Shown piece by piece: positions 1-6,326 of a stretch of DNA of 6,326 nucleotides (position 1 is the stretch's first letter; every line of letters starts with the position of its first letter). A program made the position numbers and the translations under genes. This stretch comes from Conexibacter sp. (GTDB lineage: Bacteria; Actinomycetota; Thermoleophilia; Solirubrobacterales; Solirubrobacteraceae), in the NCBI GenBank assembly GCA_025964055.1, contig JAOPZP010000086.1, forward strand, positions 1-6,326, written 5' to 3'. The notes under the pieces were generated by a model that was not told the DNA's origin, searched no databases, and saw nothing but the letters and a program-made list of their open reading frames with translations.

Positions 1-749
1 GGCCGGCGCTCGGCCAGCAGGCGCACGCCGGCGCGCAGCTCGCCGCCGGGCGTGCCCGACAGCTGGTCCTCGAAGGCCCGCTCCAGCCCCGAGACGCCGA
101 CCTGGGCCTCGGCGGGGTAGCCGAGCCGCTGCGCGCGCTCGACCCGGTCGGCCGGAACGGCGCCCAGCGCACCGACGATCGCGGCCGCGGCCGGACCGAG
201 CGGCGAGGTGCGCTCGACGCCCTGCGCCAGCGGCGTGCCGTCGCGCGCGAGGAGGTCGGCGCGGTCGGGGAGCGTCGTGGTCCGGCGCAGCTCGTCGCCG
301 GGGCCCAGGCCGGGGAAGACCAGGTTCGGCGTCCAGGCGATGCGGGCGGCGTCGCCGTCGCGGACGACGTGGAGCCGCACGGTCGCGCGGATCTCCCCGA
401 AGGCCCGGGTCCGGACGGTGACCGGCAGGCGCCACCGGCCGCCGCCCTCGTCGGTGGCCCGGCCGGGCTGGATCGCCGTGGCCGTCGCGGTGTCGCGGGC
501 GGTGCGGTAGCGCGCCACGAAGGCCGCGACGGGGTAGCGCTGCTGGGCGGCGGACTGGATCTCGCGCCGCATCGCGGCCCAGTCCCCGCGCTGCCACGCG
601 TGGGCGTAGCGGTGGACGGCGTCGCGCTCGCTGGGGCCGCCGCTGGCCGCGCACACGACGCCGACTCCCAGGCCCGCCACGACGACCGAGCCCACCGCGA
701 CCATGCGCCGCCGCCGGGTCGTCGTGTCGGTGGCGCGGCGCGGCGGCAT
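1..749 (-). CDS. Class B penicillin-binding protein with NTF2-like N-terminal domain (5' part, cut by window edge)
   Basis: I translated this by hand from the minus strand; 249 codons run open from ATG at 749 to the window edge. Residues 1-15 are basic and Thr-rich (ending RRRR), and 16-35 form one hydrophobic signal-anchor helix, so the rest should lie outside the membrane. Residues about 40-148 look like the NTF2-like/MecA_N domain: HRYAHAWQRGDW near the start and WTPNLVFPGLGPGDEL (139-153) at the end match its usual closing W-x-P-x-L-x-F-P-x-L stretch. From about 160 the PBP dimerisation domain begins, with RADLLARDGTPLA (163-175) in place of the usual RGxIxDRxGxxLA, and GLERAFEDQLSGTPGGEL at 221-238. 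Family members cross-link peptidoglycan as DD-transpeptidases. The catalytic SxxK, SxN and KTG motifs would lie beyond the window, so activity cannot be judged. ATG 749 is the only upstream start in frame near the domain; there is no Shine-Dalgarno sequence. It is divergent from the marP-like gene. Confidence 0.85.
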   Translation of the reverse strand, partial: MPPRRATDTTTRRRRMVAVGSVVVAGLGVGVVCAASGGPSERDAVHRYAHAWQRGDWAAMRREIQSAAQQRYPVAAFVARYRTARDTATATAIQPGRATDEGGGRWRLPVTVRTRAFGEIRATVRLHVVRDGDAARIAWTPNLVFPGLGPGDELRRTTTLPDRADLLARDGTPLAQGVERTSPLGPAAAAIVGALGAVPADRVERAQRLGYPAEAQVGVSGLERAFEDQLSGTPGGELRAGVRLLAERR

Positions 750-758
750 GAGCGATGC

Positions 759-764
759 AAGGTA
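759..764 (-). promoter_or_regulatory. Candidate -10 element (TACCTT) for the penicillin-binding protein gene
   Basis: Read on the minus strand, TACCTT fits the actinobacterial TAnnnT -10 pattern and ends 9 nt before the ATG at 749. That would place the transcription start at or within a few bases of the start codon, giving a leaderless mRNA. This agrees with the absence of any Shine-Dalgarno sequence. No recognisable -35 box is present. The motif is short, and the call rests mainly on its spacing, which recurs at two other genes in the window. Confidence 0.4.
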
Positions 765-780
765 CCGACGGGCACGTGGG

Positions 781-786
781 TAGGGT
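781..786 (+). promoter_or_regulatory. Candidate -10 element (TAGGGT), or Shine-Dalgarno, for the marP-like gene
   Basis: TAGGGT fits TAnnnT and ends 8 nt before the TTG start at 795. The same bases contain AGGGTG, which could serve instead as a weak Shine-Dalgarno sequence about 7 nt from the start. The two readings are mutually exclusive for a single transcript: as a -10 element the mRNA would be leaderless, while as a ribosome site the promoter must lie further upstream, inside the divergent gene. The sequence does not decide between them. Confidence 0.4.
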
Positions 787-794
787 GCGCCCGG

Positions 795-1955
795 TTGACG
801 CGCATCGACTGGCTGATCGTCGCCTTCACCATCGTGATGGCCACCGTCGGGTGGCGCCAGGGCTTCGTGGCGGGGGCCTTCGCGCTGGCCGGGTTCGTCG
901 GCGGGGCCTTCCTGGGCAGCCGCTTGGGTCCCACGCTGCTGCCCGACGGCTCCTCCTCGCCCTACGCGCCGCTGGTCTCGCTGGTGGCCGCCGTGGCGGG
1001 CGGGTCGATCCTCGCCGGCCTGTTCGAGACCGCCGGCTTCCTCGTGCGCCGCAGCGTCCCGGTCCCCGGCGTGCGGACGGCCGACGGGCTGCTCGGGGCG
1101 GTCCTCAGCGCGGCGATCGCGCTCGGGCTGGCATGGATCGCCGGCGCGGTGATGCTCCAGACGCCCGGGGCCCGGCAGCTGCGGCGCGACATCCAACGCT
1201 CCGAGATCCTGTCGCGCCTGAACTCGGCGCTGCCGCCGTCGGGGCCGATCCTCAACGCGCTGGCCCGCTTCGACCCGTTCCCGCACATCGACGGGCCCGA
1301 GGCCGACGTGCCGGCGCCGAGCGCCCGCGTCGCCCGGCTGCCGGCCGTGCGCGCGGCGGCGCCGAGCCTGGTCCGGGTGATCGGGACGGCCTGCGGGCTG
1401 GGCGTCGAGGGCTCGGGCTGGGTGGCGGCGGATGGCCTGGTGGTGACCAACGCCCACGTGGTGGCGGGCGAGGACGACACGACCGTGCAGCGCCAGGGCA
1501 CCGGCCAGCCGCTCGACGCGGTGGCGGTGGCCTACGACCCGACCAACGACGTCGCGGTGCTGCGGGTCGACGGCCTGCGCGGGACGCCGGCGCTGCCGCT
1601 GGCGCAGAACCCGGTGGCGGGCGAGGAGGCGGCGATCCTCGGGTTTCCCCAGAACGGCCCCTACCGCGTGCGCGCGGGACGACTGGGTCAGACGCGCGCG
1701 GTGGTCTCCCAGGACGCGTACGGCGCCGGGCCGATCACGCGCCAGATGACCACGTTCCGCGGCACGGTCCAGCCCGGCAACTCCGGCGGGCCGATGGTCG
1801 ACACGCAGGGACGGGTGGTCACGACCGTGTTCGCCCGCTCGACGGGCACGAGCCGGCGCGGCGGCTACGGCGTGCCCAACGCGATCGTGGCGCGCAGGCT
1901 GGCCGAGGCCCGCCGCGCGGGGTCGTCGGTCTCGACGGGTCCCTGCGCGGACTGA
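795..1955 (+). CDS. marP: MarP-like membrane-anchored serine protease (CvpA-type N-terminus plus trypsin domain)
   Basis: The product is 386 aa, close to mycobacterial MarP (about 397 aa). Four hydrophobic helices at about 3-19, 24-43, 58-78 and 98-120 form the CvpA/colicin V production-like membrane part. A linker follows, then a chymotrypsin-fold domain from about 185. The triad is complete: H221 in TNAHVV, D252 in PTNDVAVL and S330 in PGNSGGPM. C200 and C384 fall where MarP has the disulfide that stabilises its active extracytoplasmic domain. In M. tuberculosis, MarP confers acid and oxidative-stress resistance and activates the peptidoglycan hydrolase RipA; a similar role here is inference. 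I chose TTG at 795 because MTRIDWLIVAF begins the first helix directly and AGGGTG lies 7 nt upstream. The frame stays open further 5', but that stretch overlaps the divergent penicillin-binding protein gene and encodes Ala/Gly/Arg-rich filler. Generic HtrA is less likely because no PDZ domain follows. Confidence 0.9.
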   Translation: MTRIDWLIVAFTIVMATVGWRQGFVAGAFALAGFVGGAFLGSRLGPTLLPDGSSSPYAPLVSLVAAVAGGSILAGLFETAGFLVRRSVPVPGVRTADGLLGAVLSAAIALGLAWIAGAVMLQTPGARQLRRDIQRSEILSRLNSALPPSGPILNALARFDPFPHIDGPEADVPAPSARVARLPAVRAAAPSLVRVIGTACGLGVEGSGWVAADGLVVTNAHVVAGEDDTTVQRQGTGQPLDAVAVAYDPTNDVAVLRVDGLRGTPALPLAQNPVAGEEAAILGFPQNGPYRVRAGRLGQTRAVVSQDAYGAGPITRQMTTFRGTVQPGNSGGPMVDTQGRVVTTVFARSTGTSRRGGYGVPNAIVARRLAEARRAGSSVSTGPCAD

Positions 1956-2002
1956 GCCGCGCCGGCCGGGAATGTCACGGCTTTGCAACAGGGGCACAAC
2001 CG

Positions 2003-2017
2003 GCGGGGCGTCCCCGC
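2003..2017. repeat. Short GC hairpin between marP and topB
   Basis: GCGGGG and CCCCGC form a perfect 6-bp inverted repeat around a 3-nt loop (CGT). It lies 47 bp after the marP stop and directly abuts the putative topB -10 element. No T-run follows, so a classical intrinsic terminator is not supported. It could be a weak terminator for marP, an operator in the promoter spacer, or chance in GC-rich DNA. Confidence 0.3.
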
Positions 2018-2023
2018 TACGCT
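2018..2023 (+). promoter_or_regulatory. Candidate -10 element (TACGCT) for topB, leaderless arrangement
   Basis: TACGCT fits TAnnnT and ends 9 nt before the ATG at 2033. The bases between (CAGCCCCAC) contain no Shine-Dalgarno sequence, so initiation on a leaderless transcript is a consistent reading. No -35 box is found 16-18 bp upstream. A TTGCAA at 1983-1988 is too far away, about 29 bp, to be its partner. Confidence 0.45.
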
Positions 2024-2032
2024 CAGCCCCAC

Positions 2033-4280
<2,248 letters not shown>

Positions 4281-4300
<20 letters not shown>

Positions 4301-5111
4301 CGCGCTGCGGCGGCGTGCTGCGCTCCCGGCCGGCTTGGCGCTCGTCGCCGGGCTCGCCGGCGCGACTACCGCGGCGGCCGACGACGCCGGATCGGTCACG
4401 CACTCGGCCGGCGCGGTCGCCGCGACGATGGAGTGGGACAAGGCCGACTACGGGATCGCCAACCCGCGCCTGTACGTCGTCCGCGACGGCGTGCGCTACG
4501 ACCTGACGATCATCGACATCTGCGCGGAGGGCTGCATCGTCGCCCCCGACGGCGGCGCCGATCCCGCGACCTCGGCGGTGAAGGTCGCCGACCTCGACGG
4601 CGACGGCGAGCCCGAGGTCCTCGTCGACACCTTCTCCGGCGGCGCGCACTGCTGCCTCACCGCGCGCGTGCTGACGTTCAACGGAACGGGCTACACGCCC
4701 ACCGACGTCGCCTACGGCGACGTCGGCTACGCGCTGAAGGACGCCGACGGCGACGGCCGGCCCGAGCTCGTCGGCTACGACCCGCGCTTCTCCAGCGTCT
4801 TCACCGCGTTCGCCGGCTCGGCCTTCCCGCCGCAGGTGCTCCAGATCGACAAGGGGACGACCGTCGACGTGACCCGCCGGTTCCCGAACCTCGTGCGCAC
4901 GGACGCCCAGCGGCGGCTGCGCGACGTGCGCGGAGCGCGGCGCAGCGACGACATCCGCGGGCTGCTCGCGGCCTACGTGGCCGACCAGTACCTGCTGGGT
5001 CGCGGCACGGTCGGCACCACCGAGGTCGACCGCCAGCGCCGGGCCGGCCGCGTGAGCAAGGGCTTCAAGAAGGAGCTGCTGCGGCGGCTGAAGGGCTGGA
5101 AGTACCGCTGA
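4281..5111 (+). CDS. Secreted protein of unknown function with two DxDxDG calcium-loop-like repeats
   Basis: I do not recognise a characterised family. The 276-aa product starts with a Sec-type signal peptide: Arg-rich n-region (2-12), hydrophobic core (about 13-28) and a likely cut after TTAAA, between A33 and D34. The mature part holds two EF-hand/VCBS-like loops, ADLDGDGEPEVLV (103-115, D104, D106, D108, E112) and KDADGDGRPELVG (153-165, D154, D156, D158, E162). Such loops bind calcium in FG-GAP/VCBS proteins. Between them is SGGAHCC (119-125). With C81 and C85 this gives four cysteines that could form disulfides outside the cell. The last 70 residues are strongly basic and end in GFKKELLRRLKGWKYR. 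GTG 4281 is chosen because it gives a complete signal peptide; the next Met (50) would remove it. The start overlaps the topB 3' end by 20 bp and no separate promoter is seen, so co-transcription with topB is likely. The 3' end overlaps uvsE, which converges on it. Confidence 0.8.
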
Positions 5112-6045
5112 GCGCCACGCCCCGCGCGGCCAGCTGGTCGCGCAGCGTCAACAGCGCCAGGTCCTTTCCCTTGGCCTCCAACATGACGTCGACGTCGATC
5201 CCCGCGGCGGTCTCCCGCACGAAGTGCTCGAACCCGATCGGGTCGATCATGTCGGCGTGGGCGCGCAACTGCGGCAGCACGAGCCGCCGCTCGACGCGTC
5301 GCCCGACCTTCTTGCGCTGCTCCTCGATGGCGGTCTTCGGCGTCGAGTAGTGCATCTTGGGCGCCACGTCCGCCGGCCACGTCGCACACGCCAGCGCCAG
5401 CGCCTCGCGGTCCGGGATCCGGTCGGGGTCGTGGCAGTGGTGATGCAGCACGTCCCAGACCACGGGGCGGCCGACCCGCGCGCTCAGCGCCAGCACGTCG
5501 CGCAGCCCGAACGTCCGGTCGTCGTTCTCGATCACCAGCCGCGCCCGAGCCGCCTCCGAGAGCTGCTCGAAGCCGGCGCAGAACCTGTCGAGGGCCGCGG
5601 CCACGCCGCCCGCCGCCCCGCCCACGTGGAGCACCACGACGGCCTCGGGGCCCAAGCCCATGGCGTCCAGCAGCTCGGCCTGCACCTGGAGCTCCTCGAC
5701 CGCCAGGCGGCGGACGCGCTCGTCCTCCGAGTTCAAGACCGTGTACTGCCCGGGATGCGTCGACAGCCGCACGCCCAGCTGTCGCGCGAGCGCGCCGACC
5801 TCGCCCAGGCGCTGGGCGAACCGCGCCGGCTGGTCGCGGAACTGCGGCAGGTCGGGATGCGAGGCGTAGGGCGCGAGCGCCGTGGCCATCCGGTACATGC
5901 CGATCTCGTGCTCGGCGGCGTAGCGCAGAACGGCCTCCAGGCAGTCCAGCGACACGCCCAGCGACGGCCCCGACTGCCAGCGGCGGGCGTCGTGGGAGGG
6001 CCGGCCGCCGTCGCCGAGGACCTTCACCGCGAACCCGAGGCGCAT
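5065..6045 (-). CDS. uvsE: UV-damage endonuclease UvsE/UVDE
   Basis: The 326-aa length fits bacterial UVDE (about 290-320 aa). UVDE is a TIM-barrel metalloenzyme that nicks DNA 5' to UV photoproducts and some abasic sites, starting excision repair independent of UvrABC. Every metal ligand known from the Thermus enzyme has a counterpart in order: H63 (ASHPD), H97 (STHPGQ), H140 (VVLHVGG), E173 (IENDD), D198 and H201 (WDVLHHH), H232 (KMHYS), H263 (RAHADMID) and E290 (MLEAKGKD). K230, two residues before H232, matches the carboxylated lysine of that enzyme. ATG 6045 is chosen because MRLGFAVKVL is the first barrel strand. A 50-codon in-frame extension to 6195 is Arg/Gly-rich, unlike the family, and would overlap the divergent gene. 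GGAGG lies 14 nt upstream, rather far for a ribosome site. The last 16 codons (ALSGTSSPSAAAAAPS) lie beyond the conserved fold and are antisense to the neighbour's 3' end. Confidence 0.93.
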   Translation of the reverse strand: MRLGFAVKVLGDGGRPSHDARRWQSGPSLGVSLDCLEAVLRYAAEHEIGMYRMATALAPYASHPDLPQFRDQPARFAQRLGEVGALARQLGVRLSTHPGQYTVLNSEDERVRRLAVEELQVQAELLDAMGLGPEAVVVLHVGGAAGGVAAALDRFCAGFEQLSEAARARLVIENDDRTFGLRDVLALSARVGRPVVWDVLHHHCHDPDRIPDREALALACATWPADVAPKMHYSTPKTAIEEQRKKVGRRVERRLVLPQLRAHADMIDPIGFEHFVRETAAGIDVDVMLEAKGKDLALLTLRDQLAARGVALSGTSSPSAAAAAPS

Positions 6046-6052
6046 GCCGTTC

Positions 6053-6064
6053 CCGGTACCCTCC
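6053..6064 (-). promoter_or_regulatory. Possible translation or transcription start signal of uvsE
   Basis: On the minus strand GGAGG (6064-6060) lies 14 nt before the ATG, further than the usual 5-10. It is followed directly by TACCGG (6058-6053), which matches TAnnnT in all but the last base and sits 7 nt before the ATG. Either a distant Shine-Dalgarno or a degenerate -10 of the type seen at the other genes is possible. I cannot tell which, and both readings are weak. Confidence 0.25.
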
Positions 6065-6153
6065 CGCGCAGGCCGCCACGCCGTCCCCCGCGCCTCCGGG
6101 CGCGCTCCCACACGACCGGCAACGCCGACGCCCCGCCCGCCGTATCGCGGTTT

Positions 6154-6171
6154 CCGGACGCGAGCGTCCGG
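6154..6171. repeat. Perfect inverted repeat in the uvsE/DHH divergent spacer
   Basis: CCGGACGC (6154-6161) and GCGTCCGG (6164-6171) are perfect inverted copies around a 2-nt centre (GA). As RNA the stem could be lengthened by further pairs, two of them G-U (6150-6153 with 6172-6175), with a CGAG tetraloop. The element is 23-40 bp before the plus-strand ATG at 6194 and over 100 bp from the uvsE start, where a dimeric regulator or a 5' hairpin could act on the plus-strand gene. It does not resemble the GAAC-N4-GTTC LexA box. The remainder of the 148-bp spacer (6046-6193) shows no convincing -35/-10 pair. Confidence 0.45.
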
Positions 6172-6193
6172 GGACATCGCTCCCGGCTCCTCC

Positions 6194-6326
6194 ATGAACG
6201 ACGCTCACGTCCATCTCGTCCGCGCACGCCAGGCGCTGCTCAACGCTGCCGCCGTCGTGCCCAATGTCGACGCCGACGGCCTCGCCGCCGGCGCCATCGC
6301 GCTGCGCGCCCGCGGCGAGACGGCCG
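6194..6326 (+). CDS. Probable DHH-family phosphoesterase (N-terminal 44 codons, cut by window edge)
   Basis: An open frame starts at ATG 6194 and runs off the window. After a short helix (VHLVRARQALLNAA) it reads VVPNVDADGLAAGAIALRAR (21-40). A hydrophobic strand followed by D-x-D-G-L-A-A (D26, D28) and a small-residue helix is the first metal-binding motif of DHH phosphoesterases such as RecJ-type exonucleases and related nucleotide phosphatases. The defining DHH triplet and the DHHA1 domain would lie outside the window, so exonuclease and small-nucleotide phosphodiesterase roles cannot be told apart. No Shine-Dalgarno sequence precedes the ATG; the upstream bases are CT-rich (GGCTCCTCC). 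It is divergent from uvsE across 148 bp, which fits, but does not prove, a DNA repair role. Confidence 0.6.
   Translation, partial: MNDAHVHLVRARQALLNAAAVVPNVDADGLAAGAIALRARGETA

Noticed and set aside
208..510. Small plus-strand 100-codon frame at the left end
   Set aside because: It is an Arg/Ser-rich antisense shadow of the penicillin-binding protein gene, whose dimerisation-domain motifs are clear on the minus strand.
716..738. Lipoprotein signal for the penicillin-binding protein
   Set aside because: This region follows the start of the gene, and the only cysteine near the membrane helix (C33, in GVVC) has Val at -1, which does not fit a lipobox; a signal anchor is more likely.
773..778. 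CACGTG palindrome in the 45-bp divergent spacer
   Set aside because: A 6-bp palindrome is too short to support a regulator site, and no second copy is nearby.
369..794. In-frame 5' extension of the marP-like gene
   Set aside because: It overlaps the well-supported minus-strand penicillin-binding protein gene and is low-complexity; membrane helix 1 starts directly after TTG 795.
755..2032. In-frame 5' extension of topB through the whole marP region
   Set aside because: The extension is Arg/Gly/Ala/Pro-rich shadow translation of marP, and the conserved topoisomerase N-terminus starts exactly at ATG 2033.
4433..5350. Plus-strand frame spanning the secreted-protein gene and the uvsE 3' end
   Set aside because: It is an Arg-dominated shadow frame; the frame from 4281 carries a signal peptide and Ca-loop motifs.
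6048..6195. 50-codon N-terminal extension of uvsE to ATG 6195
   Set aside because: UVDE proteins start at the first barrel strand (MRLGFAVKVL). The extension is Arg/Gly-rich and would overlap the divergent DHH gene start.
4973..6214. 413-codon minus-strand frame overlapping uvsE in another phase
   Set aside because: It has Arg/Gly/Ala-rich composition and no motifs, while the other phase carries every UVDE metal ligand.

Overview
The window is very GC-rich (roughly three quarters G+C by eye), codes almost wall to wall, and contains no rRNA, tRNA, CRISPR array or mobile element that I can see. The gene set suggests a high-GC actinobacterium, and the deep-branching Thermoleophilia/Solirubrobacterales type is my best guess. 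It includes a MarP-type membrane serine protease (an actinobacterial hallmark), a class B penicillin-binding protein with an NTF2-like N-terminal domain, a UVDE/UvsE nuclease and leaderless-looking TAnnnT starts. The taxonomic assignment is inference; no marker here proves it.

Layout from left to right: (1) the 5' part of a class B penicillin-binding protein gene on the minus strand (749 down to 1, running off the window). (2) A 45-bp divergent spacer. (3) A complete marP-like gene on the plus strand (795-1955): four membrane helices, then a trypsin-fold protease with an intact His/Asp/Ser triad and a MarP-like cysteine pair. (4) A 77-bp gap with a small hairpin and a TAnnnT motif, then a complete type IA topoisomerase of the TopB/topoisomerase III class (2033-4300). 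(5) An uncharacterised secreted protein with two DxDxDG calcium-loop-like repeats (4281-5111), whose GTG start lies inside the topoisomerase gene. (6) A complete uvsE-like UV-damage endonuclease on the minus strand (6045 down to 5065), meeting gene 5 tail to tail with a 47-bp overlap. (7) A 148-bp divergent spacer with a perfect 8-bp inverted repeat. (8) The first 44 codons of a probable DHH-family phosphoesterase on the plus strand (6194 to the edge).

Two functional themes are visible. The left side concerns the cell envelope: a peptidoglycan transpeptidase and the MarP protease, whose mycobacterial relative activates a peptidoglycan hydrolase, share one tiny divergent promoter region. The right side concerns DNA topology and repair: topoisomerase, UvsE and a DHH phosphoesterase. 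The secreted calcium-loop protein does not fit either theme and is the least explained gene. I found no new defence or mobile system. The points most worth a second look are the recurring start-proximal TAnnnT motif, the interlocked divergent promoters, the unknown secreted protein coupled to topB, the convergent coding overlap and the two inverted repeats.
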